DNA of 64,000 nt from Pseudomonas linyingensis (GTDB taxonomy: Bacteria; Pseudomonadota; Gammaproteobacteria; Pseudomonadales; Pseudomonadaceae): contig NZ_FNZE01000012.1 of NCBI RefSeq assembly GCF_900109175.1, positions 1-64,000 of the forward strand, written 5' to 3'. Position numbers and translations under genes: made by a program. Below, piece by piece: positions 29,038 through 38,230 of this stretch (position 1 is its first letter; every line of letters begins with the position of its first letter). The notes under the pieces are model-generated. The model saw only the letters and a list, made by a program, of their open reading frames with translations. It searched no databases and had not been told where the DNA came from.

Positions 29038-29068
29038 CTGCATGACCGGCCGTGCGCCGGTCATGCAG
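29038..29068. terminator. Hairpin between convergent aroE and SulP genes
   Basis: A perfect 13-bp stem (29038-29050 with 29056-29068, five-base loop) fills the 57-base gap between the two stops. There is no T tract on either strand, so its action may not be simple intrinsic termination. Confidence 0.5.
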
Positions 29069-29088
29069 GGTCTCCGCCGCCCGCCCGC

Positions 29089-30651
29089 TCAGTCCTTGAA
29101 CTGCAGCGGGCACTGCTCGGCGCCTTCCAGCTTGAGCAGCTCCTCGCGCACCCGCGGACGCACCCGGCGCAGCACCAGACTGCGCTGCTGCAGGCCCAGG
29201 CGGCGTGCCTCCTGGTGCAGCATCACCACCCCGGCGTAGTCGATGAAGTTGACGTAGTGGGCGTCGACGATCACCGCCGGTGCCTGGCTGGCCTGGATGT
29301 GCCGCTGCAGATAGGCGCAGGCGCCGAAGAAGATCGAGCCCTCGATGCCCAGCACCTCGTCGCTGCCCTCGTACCAGCGCTGCAGGCGCGGCTGCGAGGT
29401 ACGCTTGAGGTAGAACAGCAGCGAGGCCAGCACCCCGGCGTAGATCGCCGTCTGCAGCTCCAGCAGCAGGGTGGCGGCGCAGGTCAGCGCCATCACCGCG
29501 AACTCCGCCCGGCTCACCCGCCACAGCGCGCGCAGGCCGGGCACGTCCACCAGTCCCCGGCAGATCAGCAGGATCACCGCGGCCATCGCCGGCAGCGGAA
29601 CGTGCGCTAGCAGCGCCGCGCCGAACAGAGTGAACAGCGCCACCCACAACGCCGAGAACACCCCGGCCAGCGGCGACAGCGCGCCGGACTGCTGGTTGAG
29701 CGCCGAGCGGGTGAACGAGCCGGCCGACAGGTAGGCGGAGAACCACGGGCCGACCAGGTTGGCCAGGCCCTGGCCGCGCACCTCGGTATCCACCTCGAGG
29801 ATCTGCTGCGACTGCTGGGCCAGCGCGCGGGCGATCGACAGGCTGGTGACCAGGCCGAGCAGGCCGAGGGCCACCGCCGCCGGCAGCAGGGTCAGCACGC
29901 TGTCGAGATCGAAGCGCAGCGCGGCCATCGGCGGCAGGCTGCCGGCGAAGGCCTCGACCTGCGGCACCGCGGCGAACACGCCGGGCAGCAGCCAGACCAG
30001 CAGGCTGCCGGCGAGGATGGCCAGCAGCAGCGCCGGCAGGCGCGGCCACAGGTGGCGCACTCCCAGCGCCACGCCGAGGGTCAGCGCGGCCACCGCCACT
30101 GACGGCCAGTGCGCCTCGCTCAGATGCTCGCCCAGCGCCAGCGACCCCTTGAGCGCGGTGGCCTGGCCGGGCAGGTCGAGGCCGAGCAGGTTGGGTACCT
30201 GGCCGAGGGCGATGACCAGGGCCGCGCCGAGGGTGAAGCCGAGCAGCACCGACTGCGAGATGAAATTGACCAGACTGCCGAAGCGCAGCAGGCCGAGCAG
30301 CCACTGGAACAGCCCGGCGAGGAAGCTCAGCAGCAACACCAGAGCGATGTAGTCCGGACTGGCCGGTGCGGCCAGCGGGCTGACACTGGCGAAGATCACC
30401 ACCGAGATGGCCGCGGTCGGCCCGCCGATCAGGTGCATGGAGGAGCCCCACAGGCAGGCGACGATCACCGGCACCACCGCGGCGTACAGGCCGTACTCAG
30501 CCGGCAGGCCGGCGATCAGCGCGTAGGCGATCGACTGCGGCAGGGCGAGGATCGCCCCGGTCAGGCCGACCAGGGCATCGCGGCCGAGGCTGCGCGCAGT
30601 GACCTGCGGCAGCCAGCGCAGGAACGGCAGCAGGCTGTAGCGATGGGGCAT
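29089..30651 (-). CDS. SulP-family anion transporter with STAS domain
   Basis: The 520-residue inner-membrane protein has 10-12 hydrophobic segments (the SulP signature GLTGAILALPQSIAYALIAGLPAEYGLY, in part, near residue 28; GPTAAISVV near 77; NLVGPWFSAYLSAGSFTRSA near 300) and a cytosolic STAS domain from about residue 415 (GIEGSIFFGACAYL, VDAHYVNFIDYAG). Substrate could be sulfate, bicarbonate or another anion and is not readable from the sequence. GAGGTCCC precedes the chosen ATG. Confidence 0.92.
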   Translation of the reverse strand: MPHRYSLLPFLRWLPQVTARSLGRDALVGLTGAILALPQSIAYALIAGLPAEYGLYAAVVPVIVACLWGSSMHLIGGPTAAISVVIFASVSPLAAPASPDYIALVLLLSFLAGLFQWLLGLLRFGSLVNFISQSVLLGFTLGAALVIALGQVPNLLGLDLPGQATALKGSLALGEHLSEAHWPSVAVAALTLGVALGVRHLWPRLPALLLAILAGSLLVWLLPGVFAAVPQVEAFAGSLPPMAALRFDLDSVLTLLPAAVALGLLGLVTSLSIARALAQQSQQILEVDTEVRGQGLANLVGPWFSAYLSAGSFTRSALNQQSGALSPLAGVFSALWVALFTLFGAALLAHVPLPAMAAVILLICRGLVDVPGLRALWRVSRAEFAVMALTCAATLLLELQTAIYAGVLASLLFYLKRTSQPRLQRWYEGSDEVLGIEGSIFFGACAYLQRHIQASQAPAVIVDAHYVNFIDYAGVVMLHQEARRLGLQQRSLVLRRVRPRVREELLKLEGAEQCPLQFKD

Positions 30652-30774
30652 GGGACCTCGCGGCGTGCAGACTGGAATGGGCACAGGGTAGCGGATTGGC
30701 GCCGGGATGGGCGCGCTGCGTGTCGCCGGGGCTATCATGGGGTTCGCCCTTGCAGCCCAGAGCAGGCACCGACC

Positions 30775-31146
30775 ATGAACGAGCTGAACCCCGCCGTCAT
30801 CCGCGGCTGGCACGCCCACGTCTACTTCGACGCGCAGACCCTCGAGCAGGCACGCACCCTGTGCGAGGCGGCTGCCGCGCGCTTTCCCGGCCTGAAGATG
30901 GGTCGCGTGCACGAGAAGCCGGTCGGCCCGCATCCGGACTGGAGCTGCCAGCTGGCCTTGCGCGCCGAGCTGTTCGCCGCCGTGCTGCCGTGGCTGGCGC
31001 TCAACCGTCAGGGCCTGACCGTGTTCGTCCATCCGATCACCGGCGAGGACCTGATCGACCACCGCGACCGCGCGATCTGGCTGGGCAGCGTGCGCCCGCT
31101 GGATCTGTCGGTGCTGCCGGAGACCTCGGTGGTCTACGACCTCTGA
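30775..31146 (+). CDS. DOPA 4,5-dioxygenase-like protein
   Basis: The 123-residue protein matches the small DOPA-dioxygenase family: HAHVYFD near residue 13, GRVHEKPVGPHP near 43 and FVHPITG near 85 give the conserved histidines of a metal site. The natural substrate in bacteria is unknown; extradiol ring cleavage is possible. It diverges from the SulP gene. The ATG at 30775 has only a weak AGCAGG upstream. Confidence 0.8.
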   Translation: MNELNPAVIRGWHAHVYFDAQTLEQARTLCEAAAARFPGLKMGRVHEKPVGPHPDWSCQLALRAELFAAVLPWLALNRQGLTVFVHPITGEDLIDHRDRAIWLGSVRPLDLSVLPETSVVYDL

Positions 31147-31161
31147 GGTTTCCGTCGCCAT

Positions 31162-31186
31162 AAAAAAACCGGGCGCGAGGCCCGGT
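31162..31186 (-). terminator. Intrinsic terminator after gcdG
   Basis: On the minus strand a 7-bp stem (31186-31180 with 31174-31168, five-base loop) is followed by seven T residues (A31162-A31168 on the plus strand). It lies 28 bases beyond the gcdG stop, in the convergent gap. Confidence 0.85.
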
Positions 31187-31213
31187 CAAGATTCCCGAGG
31201 GTGGGAACCACGC

Positions 31214-32437
31214 TCAAATCACTTGCCGCGCGCGCAGTTCGGCGAGGGCGGCGGCATCCAGGCCGAGCAGCTCGCCGAGCACGACGTCGGTGTGCTCGCC
31301 GAGCAGCGGCGGCGCATTACGGTACTCCACCGGGGTGGCCGACAGGCGGATCGGGCTGGCCACCTGCGGTACTACGCCGGCCAGCGGGTGCGGCAGCTCC
31401 AGGCGCAGGCCGCGGGCGATCACCTGCGGATCGGCGAACACCTGGGCCAGGTCGTTGATCGGCCCGCACGGTACGCCGGCCGGCTCCAGGGCGGCGATCC
31501 ACTCGGCGGTGCTGCGGAACACGGTGGCCTGACGGATCAGCGGAATCAGTTCGGCGCGATGCGCGACCCGCTCGCGGTTGCTGGCGAAGCGCGGGTCCTC
31601 GGCCCATTCGGGATGCCCGGCGACCTCGCAGAACTTGCGGAACTGGCCGTCGTTGCCGACGGTGAGAATGAAATCGCCGTCGGCGGTGGGAAAGTCCTGG
31701 TACGGCACGATGTTCGGGTGCGCGTTGCCGAGGCGGCGCGGTGCCACGCCGGTGGTCAGGTAGTTCATCGCCTGGTTGGCCAGGCAGGCCACCTGCACGT
31801 CGAGCAGGGCCATGTCGATGTGCTGGCCGTGGCCGGACTGCTCGCGGTGCGCCAGCGCGCCGAGCACCGCGGTGCTGGCGTACAGGCCGGTGAGGATGTC
31901 GGTCAGCGCCACGCCGACCTTCACCGGCCCGGCGCCCTCCTCGCCTTCGGCGCGCCCGGTCAGGCTCATCAGCCCGCCGAGGCCCTGGATCATGAAGTCG
32001 TAGCCGGCGCGCTGGGCGTAGGGGCCGTCCTGGCCGAAGCCGGTGATCGAGCAGTAGATCAGCCGCGGGTTGATCTCTTTCAGACTGGCGTAGTCGAGGC
32101 CGTAGGCGGCCAGGCCGCCGACCTTGAAGTTCTCCAGCAGGATGTCCGACTGCAGCGCCAGCTCGCGGATGATGCGCTGGCCCTCCTCGCGGGTGAAGTC
32201 GACGGTCAGCGACTTCTTGTTGCGGTTGGCGCTCAGGTAATAGGCCGCTTCCGCGGTGTTCTCGCCCTGGGCGTCGCGCAGGAACGGCGGCCCCCAGTGA
32301 CGGGTGTCGTCGCCTGCGCCTGGGCGCTCGACCTTGAGCACCTCGGCGCCGAGATCGGCGAGGATCTGCCCGGCCCAGGGGCCGGCCAGCACGCGGGACA
32401 GGTCGAGGACGCGGATATGCGACAGGGCGCCGGACAT
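31214..32437 (-). CDS. gcdG: Class III CoA-transferase, probably glutarate CoA-transferase
   Basis: The 407-residue CaiB/BaiF-type enzyme moves CoA between acids, here most likely from succinyl-CoA to glutarate. N-terminal IRVLDLSRVLAGPWAGQILADLGAEV, in part, is the family hallmark, and the active-site Asp lies in the GYDFMIQG-like region near residue 150. The substrate is inferred from the glutaryl-CoA dehydrogenase gene directly upstream and the divergent LysR gene, an arrangement found in Pseudomonas lysine and glutarate catabolism. AGGAAG precedes the ATG. Confidence 0.88.
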   Translation of the reverse strand: MSGALSHIRVLDLSRVLAGPWAGQILADLGAEVLKVERPGAGDDTRHWGPPFLRDAQGENTAEAAYYLSANRNKKSLTVDFTREEGQRIIRELALQSDILLENFKVGGLAAYGLDYASLKEINPRLIYCSITGFGQDGPYAQRAGYDFMIQGLGGLMSLTGRAEGEEGAGPVKVGVALTDILTGLYASTAVLGALAHREQSGHGQHIDMALLDVQVACLANQAMNYLTTGVAPRRLGNAHPNIVPYQDFPTADGDFILTVGNDGQFRKFCEVAGHPEWAEDPRFASNRERVAHRAELIPLIRQATVFRSTAEWIAALEPAGVPCGPINDLAQVFADPQVIARGLRLELPHPLAGVVPQVASPIRLSATPVEYRNAPPLLGEHTDVVLGELLGLDAAALAELRARQVI

Positions 32438-32585
32438 GGCGGAACTTCCTTCGTAGGGCGGAAAACGACCGCAGGTCTTTTCCACCGGTGACGAGGCAAG
32501 GAGGAAAGCGCGGGTGCGCTTTCCAACTCTACGGCTGGGCGAAGGGGCGTGGGGTGGATGGCGCTCCGGCCATCCACCTCGCGAC

Positions 32586-33767
32586 TCAGAAGAACGCCTG
32601 AATGCCGGTCTGTGCGCGGCCGAGGATCAGCGCGTGGATGTCGTGGGTGCCCTCGTAGGTGTTCACGACTTCCAGGTTGACCAGATGGCGGGCCACGCCG
32701 AACTCGTCGCTGATGCCGTTGCCGCCGAGCATGTCGCGGGCCAGGCGCGCCACGTCCAGCGCCTTGCCGCAGCTGTTGCGCTTCATCATCGAGGTGATTT
32801 CCACCGCCGCGGTGCCTTCGTCCTTCATCCGCCCCAGGCGCAGGCAGCCTTGCAGGGCCATGGTGATTTCGGTCTGCATGTCGGCCAGCTTCTTCTGGAT
32901 CAGCTGGTTGGCGGCCAGCGGGCGGCCGAACTGCTGACGGTCCAGCACGTACTGGCGCGCGGTGTGCCAGCAATCTTCGGCGGCGCCCAGCGCGCCCCAA
33001 GCGATGCCGTAGCGCGCCGAGTTCAGGCAGGTGAACGGACCCTTGAGACCGCGCACTTCGGGGAAGGCGTTTTCTTCCGGAACGAACACGTTGTCCATGA
33101 CGATTTCGCCGGTGATCGAGGCGCGCAGGCCGACCTTGCCGTGGATCGCCGGAGTGCTCAGGCCCTGCCAGCCCTTCTCCAGCACGAAACCGCGGATCTC
33201 GCCGGCGTCGTCCTTGGCCCAGACCACGAACACGTCGGCGATCGGGCTGTTGGTGATCCACATCTTGCTGCCGGTCAGGCGGTAGCCGCCGTCGACCTTG
33301 CGCGCGCGGGTGATCATCGAGCCCGGGTCGGAGCCATGGTTGGGCTCGGTCAGGCCGAAGCAGCCGATCCATTCGCCGCTGGCCAGCTTGGGCAGGTATT
33401 TCTGTCGGGTGGCTTCGTTGCCGAACTCGTAGATCGGCACCATCACCAGGGAAGACTGCACGCTCATCATCGAGCGGTAGCCGGAGTCGATGCGTTCGAC
33501 CTCGCGGGCGATCAGCCCATAGCACACGTAGTTGAGGCCGCTGCCGCCGTACTCGGCGGGAATGGTCGCGCCGAGCAGGCCGGTTTCGCCCATTTCGCGG
33601 AAGATCGCCGGGTCGGTGTGCTCGTGACGGAAGGCTTCCAGCACCCGCGGCGCCAGCTTGTCGGCGGCGAACTTCTGCGCGCTGTCGCGCACCATGCGCT
33701 CTTCGTCGGTCAGTTGCTGATCGAGCAGCAGCGGGTCTTCCCAGTTGAAGCTGACTTTTCCGGCCAT
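32586..33767 (-). CDS. gcdH: Glutaryl-CoA dehydrogenase
   Basis: The 393-residue FAD enzyme oxidises and decarboxylates glutaryl-CoA to crotonyl-CoA, ending the lysine-to-glutarate route. Acyl-CoA dehydrogenase motifs are [15 protein letters not shown] near residue 137 and the catalytic base Glu372 in [16 protein letters not shown]; the Glu position and the [11 protein letters not shown] segment are typical of GCDH rather than other acyl-CoA dehydrogenases. It lies 148 bases upstream of gcdG and diverges from the LysR gene. Confidence 0.95.
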   Translation of the reverse strand: MAGKVSFNWEDPLLLDQQLTDEERMVRDSAQKFAADKLAPRVLEAFRHEHTDPAIFREMGETGLLGATIPAEYGGSGLNYVCYGLIAREVERIDSGYRSMMSVQSSLVMVPIYEFGNEATRQKYLPKLASGEWIGCFGLTEPNHGSDPGSMITRARKVDGGYRLTGSKMWITNSPIADVFVVWAKDDAGEIRGFVLEKGWQGLSTPAIHGKVGLRASITGEIVMDNVFVPEENAFPEVRGLKGPFTCLNSARYGIAWGALGAAEDCWHTARQYVLDRQQFGRPLAANQLIQKKLADMQTEITMALQGCLRLGRMKDEGTAAVEITSMMKRNSCGKALDVARLARDMLGGNGISDEFGVARHLVNLEVVNTYEGTHDIHALILGRAQTGIQAFF

Positions 33768-33823
33768 GGGCGAAATCCTCGAAGTGTTGTTGTTGGCGAA
33801 GGTTCGATGTCGTGATCCTAGGG

Positions 33824-33840
33824 TGCCAGCAAGTCTGGCA
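33824..33840. promoter_or_regulatory. Candidate operator between gcdH and the LysR gene
   Basis: TGCCAG and CTGGCA form a perfect 6-bp inverted repeat around CAAGT. It lies 57 bases from the gcdH start and 94 bases from the LysR start, where an autoregulating LysR protein would be expected to bind. No footprint is known to me for this site. Confidence 0.45.
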
Positions 33841-33933
33841 GCAAACGAGGATTTCGCACGCCATTGTGCTGATTTATCACTCCGAAACTGCTATAGACTG
33901 CCATTGGCCGCTTATTCAGTGAGATTGCCGCAC

Positions 33934-34860
33934 ATGCGCCGCAAGATCCCCAGCACCGCCGCGTTGGTCGCCTTCGAGTCGGCAGCGCGCCACCAGAGCT
34001 TCACCAAGGCCGCCGAGGAGCTGGCGCTGACCCAGAGCGCGGTGTGCCGGCAGATCGCCAGTCTTGAGGCGTTCCTCGGCATCGAGCTGTTCCGCCGCAC
34101 CCGCCGCGGCGTCATGCTCACCGAGGATGGCCTGTCCTACAGCCGGCGCATCGCCGCCCAGCTCGACGCGGTGGAGCGCGACACCCTGGCGGTGATGGGC
34201 CAGCAGGGCGGCACCAGCCTGGAGCTGGCGGTGGTGCCGACCTTCGCCACCCAGTGGCTGCTGCCGCGCCTCAAGGATTTCCAGCGCCTGCACCCCGAGG
34301 TCACCGTCAACCTGACCAACCGCACCCGCCCGTTCCTGTTCGCCGACACCGAGTTCGACGCCGCGCTGTACTTCGGCGATGCCGACTGGCCGGGCACCCG
34401 CGCCAGCTTCCTGATGCGCGAGAACCCGCTGCCGGTGTGCAGCCCGGAGCTGATCGCCCCGCACGTCCAGCTCGACGCCCGACCGATCGCGGCCCGACAG
34501 ATCGCCGCTCTGCCGCTACTGCAGCAGAGCACCCGGCCCTACGCCTGGCGGCAGTGGTTCGGCTCGCTCGGCCTGCAGGTCGAGGGTGACCTGCGCGGGC
34601 CGCGCTACGAGCTGTTCTCCATGCTCGCCCAGGCCGCCATGCACGGCATGGGCGTGGCGCTGATCCCGCCGCTGATGATCCAGCGCGAGCTGGCCGAGGG
34701 CCGCCTGGTCGTGCCGCTGCAGCACGCCCTGCAGCTGAGCGACAAGGCCTATTACCTGGTCATCCCCGAGCGCAAGCTGGAGCTGGCGGCGCTGCGCGCC
34801 TTCCGCGACTGGCTGGCCGAAGAGGCGCGACTGTTCCGCAACGAGGCCGGCCTGCAATGA
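33934..34860 (+). CDS. gcdR: LysR-type regulator of the glutarate genes
   Basis: The 308-residue protein has a winged helix-turn-helix at residues 1-60 (ALVAFESAARHQSFTKAAEE, SAVCRQIASLE) and a periplasmic-binding-like effector domain. It resembles the GcvA/AmpR subgroup. Divergent placement from gcdH identifies it as the likely regulator of gcdHG, with glutarate or a related acid as effector (inference). Unusually, its stop overlaps the start of a DctB-type kinase gene by four bases. Confidence 0.88.
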   Translation: MRRKIPSTAALVAFESAARHQSFTKAAEELALTQSAVCRQIASLEAFLGIELFRRTRRGVMLTEDGLSYSRRIAAQLDAVERDTLAVMGQQGGTSLELAVVPTFATQWLLPRLKDFQRLHPEVTVNLTNRTRPFLFADTEFDAALYFGDADWPGTRASFLMRENPLPVCSPELIAPHVQLDARPIAARQIAALPLLQQSTRPYAWRQWFGSLGLQVEGDLRGPRYELFSMLAQAAMHGMGVALIPPLMIQRELAEGRLVVPLQHALQLSDKAYYLVIPERKLELAALRAFRDWLAEEARLFRNEAGLQ

Positions 34861-36671
34861 ACCTTCAGTCGCCGTCGACCGCCGAGCGGCCCATCTCCCT
34901 GCAGTCCGCGCGCACCCGGGTCATCCTGGTCGTCCTGCTGATCCTCGCCGGTCTGCTGGCCAGCGTCTGGCTGGCCGGCCGTGCCGCCGAGCGGCGCCAA
35001 TGGGCCGAGCGCACGGTCGAGGCGCGTGGCCAGCTGGAGCTGTATGCGCAGTCGCTGCGCATCCTGGTCGAGCGCTACCGCTCCATCCCGGCGATCATCG
35101 CCCTGGACGGCGAGGTCCAGGCGGTGCTGCGTGCCGGCCCCGACCTCTTGCGGCGCCAGCAGCTCAATCATCGCCTGCAGCGCCTCAGCCTCGAGGCCGG
35201 CGCGGCGATGGTCTACGTGCTGGATAGCGAGGGGACCGCCATCGCTTCGAGCAACTGGGACGAGCCGACCAGTTTCATCGGCCGCAACTATGCCTTCCGC
35301 CCGTACTTTCGCGACGCCATGCGCACCGGCGGCGGTCGCTACTTCGCGGTCGGCGTGACCACCGGCGTGCCCGGCTACTTCCTCGCCCAGGTGGTGCGCG
35401 ATCTCGACGGCAGTCCGCTCGGCGTGGTGGTACTCAAGCTGGAGATGGAGGAACTGCAGCGCGACTGGGCCGGCCAGCCGGGCATCCTGCTGGTCACCGA
35501 CCGCTACGGCATCGTCCAGCTCGCCAGCCGGCCGGCCTGGCGCTTTCGCTATCTGCAGCCGCTCGGCCCGCAGCTGCGCGCCGAACTGCTCAGTGCGCGC
35601 AAGTACGCCGAACAGACCCTGCAGCCGCTCGACGTGCAGGTGCTCGAGACGCTGGAGGGCGGCGACCTGCTGCGCATCGCCGGCCCGGATGGTCGCCACG
35701 ACTACCTGAGCCTGCGCCAGCCGCTGGTCGAGGATGGCTGGACCCTGCAACTGCTGCACGAAGCCCGTGCGCCGGACGGCACCTCGCGCAGCTACCGTCT
35801 GGCGGCCGCCGGCGCCTGGCTGGCGCTGGTCTTCCTGCTGCTGTTCCTCGCCCAGCGCGAGAAGAACCGGCGCCTGCTCCAGCGTTCGCGCGTCGAGCTG
35901 GAGCGCCTGGTCGACGAGCGCACCGCCGAACTGCGCCAGGCCCAGGACGAACTGGTGCAGGCTGCCAAGATGGCCGCGCTGGGACAGATGTCCGCCGCGC
36001 TGGCCCACGAGATCAACCAGCCGTTGACCGCCATGCGCATGCAATTGGGCAGCCTCGGTCTGCTGCTGGCCAAGGGTGACGGCGCGGCGGTGCAGACCTG
36101 CCTGGCGCGCCTCGACGGTCTGCTCACCCGCATGGCCGCGCTTACCGGACACCTGAAGACCTTCGCCCGCAACAGCCCCGGTGGCCTGCGCGAGCGCCTG
36201 CAGCCGGACAGCGTGGTCGACCACGCCCTGCTGCTGCTCGAGCCGCGCATCCGCCAGGATGACGTGCTGGTGCTGCGCCGCCGCGCTGCCGACGCCTGGG
36301 TCGAGGGCGATGCCATCCGCCTCGAACAGGTGCTGGTCAACCTGCTGCACAACGCCCTCGACGCCATGCTTGGCAAGGACGTGCGCGAGCTGCGCATCGA
36401 TCTGCAGCGCGCGGGCGACGACTGGTTGCTCGAGGTCGGCGACAGTGGCGGCGGCATCGCCGCCGAGGATCTGCCGCGGGTCTTCGAGCCGTTCTTCACC
36501 ACCAAGCCGGTAGGCGAGGGTCTGGGCCTTGGCCTGGCCGTGTCCTACGGCATCGTCCGCGAGCTGGGCGGCCTGCTCGAGGTGCACAACGACCGCGACG
36601 GCGCGGTGTTCCGCATTCGCCTGCCGGCCGCCGCAGCGCCGGTTACACTGCGCGCCGGAGCGCAGGAGTGA
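34857..36671 (+). CDS. DctB-type sensor histidine kinase
   Basis: The 604-residue kinase has a membrane segment at 21-41, a periplasmic double-PAS (sCache) domain to about 310 including NYAFRPYFRDAM and TTGVPGYFLA, a second membrane segment at 314-332, a coiled coil (340-370), the phosphoacceptor His384 in AHEINQPLTAM and a HATPase domain (NLLHNALDA, GDSGGGI, GLGLGLAVSYGIV). DctB kinases sense C4-type carboxylates. Its ATG overlaps the LysR stop (ATGA) and its stop is two bases before the response-regulator start. Confidence 0.93.
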   Translation: MNLQSPSTAERPISLQSARTRVILVVLLILAGLLASVWLAGRAAERRQWAERTVEARGQLELYAQSLRILVERYRSIPAIIALDGEVQAVLRAGPDLLRRQQLNHRLQRLSLEAGAAMVYVLDSEGTAIASSNWDEPTSFIGRNYAFRPYFRDAMRTGGGRYFAVGVTTGVPGYFLAQVVRDLDGSPLGVVVLKLEMEELQRDWAGQPGILLVTDRYGIVQLASRPAWRFRYLQPLGPQLRAELLSARKYAEQTLQPLDVQVLETLEGGDLLRIAGPDGRHDYLSLRQPLVEDGWTLQLLHEARAPDGTSRSYRLAAAGAWLALVFLLLFLAQREKNRRLLQRSRVELERLVDERTAELRQAQDELVQAAKMAALGQMSAALAHEINQPLTAMRMQLGSLGLLLAKGDGAAVQTCLARLDGLLTRMAALTGHLKTFARNSPGGLRERLQPDSVVDHALLLLEPRIRQDDVLVLRRRAADAWVEGDAIRLEQVLVNLLHNALDAMLGKDVRELRIDLQRAGDDWLLEVGDSGGGIAAEDLPRVFEPFFTTKPVGEGLGLGLAVSYGIVRELGGLLEVHNDRDGAVFRIRLPAAAAPVTLRAGAQE

Positions 36672-36673
36672 AC

Positions 36674-38008
36674 ATGCAGCAGATCATCTTCATCGACGAC
36701 GAGGCGCCGATCCGCGAGGCGGTGCAGCAGTGGCTGGAACTCTCCGACATCAGCGTGCGCACCTGCGCGCGTGCCGAGGAGGCGCTGGCGCTGCTGACCC
36801 CGGACTTTGCCGGGGTGGTGGTCAGCGACGTGCGCATGCCGGGCATGGACGGCTTGGCGCTGCTCGAACGCCTGCAGGCGCTGGATGCCGAGCTGCCGGT
36901 GATCATGGTCACCGGCCACGGCGACGTGCCCATGGCGGTGGCCGCCCTGCAGCAGGGCGCCTACGACTTCATCGAGAAACCCTTCACCCCCGAGCGCCTG
37001 CTCGGCAGCCTGCAACGGGCGCTCGACAAGCGCCGGCTGGTCTGCGAGAACCGCGCCCTGCGCCGCCAGGTGAGCCAGCAGGGGCGCATCGAGGGGCAAC
37101 TGCTCGGCGTGTCGCCGGCGATGGTCGAGCTGCGCCGGCAGATCCTCGAGCTGGCCACCACCTCGGTCAATGTGCTGATCCGCGGCGAGACCGGCAGCGG
37201 CAAGGAGCGTGTGGCGCGCTGTCTGCACGACTTCAGTCGGCGCGCCGGCAAGGCCTTCGTCGCCCTCAACTGCGCGGCGATCCCCGAGCAGCTGTTCGAG
37301 AGCGAGCTGTTCGGCCACGAGAGCGGCGCCTTCACCGGCGCCCAGGGCAAGCGCATCGGCCGCATCGAGCACGCCGACGGTGGCAGCCTGTTCCTCGACG
37401 AGGTGGAAAGCCTGCCGCTGGCCCAGCAGGCCAAGTTGCTGCGCGTGCTGCAGGAGAAGAGCCTGGAGCGCCTCGGCTCCAACCGCAGCATCGCCGTCGA
37501 CCTGCGGGTGATCAGCGCGGTCAAGCCCGACCTCGCCGCCGAGGTGCGCGCCGGGCGCTTCCGCGAGGATCTCTTCTACCGCCTCAATGTCGCCGAGCTG
37601 CACATCCCGCCGCTGCGCGCGCGGCGCGAGGACATCCCCCTGCTGTTCGAGCACTTCGCCCAGGAGGCCGCCGCCCGCCACGGCCGCGAGGCCCGCCCGC
37701 TGGCGCCGGTCGAGCTGGCGCGCCTGCTCGCCCACGACTGGCCGGGCAACGTGCGCGAGCTGGCCAACGCCGCCGAGCGCCACGTCCTCGGCCTCGGCCG
37801 CGGCGCGGCGGTGGCCAGCCCCAGCCAGTCGCTGGCCGCCCAGCTCGATGCCTTCGAGGAACAGTGCCTGCGCCATGCCCTGCAGCAGTGTCGCGGCAAC
37901 ATCGCCGAGGCGATGACCCTGCTGCAACTGCCGCGGCGGACGCTGAACGAGAAGATGCAGCGCTATGGGATCAGTCGGGGCGAGTTCCTGCAGGGCGGGG
38001 ATGAGTGA
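36674..38008 (+). CDS. DctD-type sigma-54-dependent response regulator
   Basis: The 444-residue activator has a receiver domain (phosphoacceptor Asp52 in SDVRMPGMDG, Lys102), an AAA+ domain with Walker A GETGSGKE (171-178), the sigma-54-contacting GAFTGA (218-223), GGSLFLDEVE and the arginine-finger region, and a C-terminal Fis-type helix-turn-helix (NIAEAMTLLQLPRRTLNEKM). The ATG at 36674 is preferred because AGGAG lies five bases before it; a GTG at 36668 is also in frame. It should act on the sigma-54 promoter at 40240. Confidence 0.94.
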   Translation: MQQIIFIDDEAPIREAVQQWLELSDISVRTCARAEEALALLTPDFAGVVVSDVRMPGMDGLALLERLQALDAELPVIMVTGHGDVPMAVAALQQGAYDFIEKPFTPERLLGSLQRALDKRRLVCENRALRRQVSQQGRIEGQLLGVSPAMVELRRQILELATTSVNVLIRGETGSGKERVARCLHDFSRRAGKAFVALNCAAIPEQLFESELFGHESGAFTGAQGKRIGRIEHADGGSLFLDEVESLPLAQQAKLLRVLQEKSLERLGSNRSIAVDLRVISAVKPDLAAEVRAGRFREDLFYRLNVAELHIPPLRARREDIPLLFEHFAQEAAARHGREARPLAPVELARLLAHDWPGNVRELANAAERHVLGLGRGAAVASPSQSLAAQLDAFEEQCLRHALQQCRGNIAEAMTLLQLPRRTLNEKMQRYGISRGEFLQGGDE

Positions 38009-38049
38009 TTGGCTGGTATCGGCCATAAACGGACGGTCACTTCATGGAA

Positions 38050-38069
38050 AAATAAATCTGCCCTCTTTC
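38050..38069 (+). repeat. Left inverted repeat of the insert
   Basis: AAATAAATCTGCCCTCTTTC, matching the reverse complement of 39688-39707 at 17 of 20 positions. It begins 41 bases beyond the stop of the response regulator gene. Confidence 0.5.
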
Positions 38070-38230
38070 TTACTTGTGAAACAGGACAGATTTCTGGGCA
38101 CCTCCATCTGCCAGAAGGTTGTTGCCGACCCTGGCCAAGGTGCATTCTGATTGAATTGACAGTCTTGAGACGGGTTGGCCGGACGCTTGCCACTCGAAGA
38201 CCCCATGTCCCGTTTCCTCGCAGGATGCGC

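Noticed and set aside
36668-36673. GTG start for the response regulator
   Set aside because: AGGAG is ideally spaced for the ATG at 36674 and would overlap the GTG itself.
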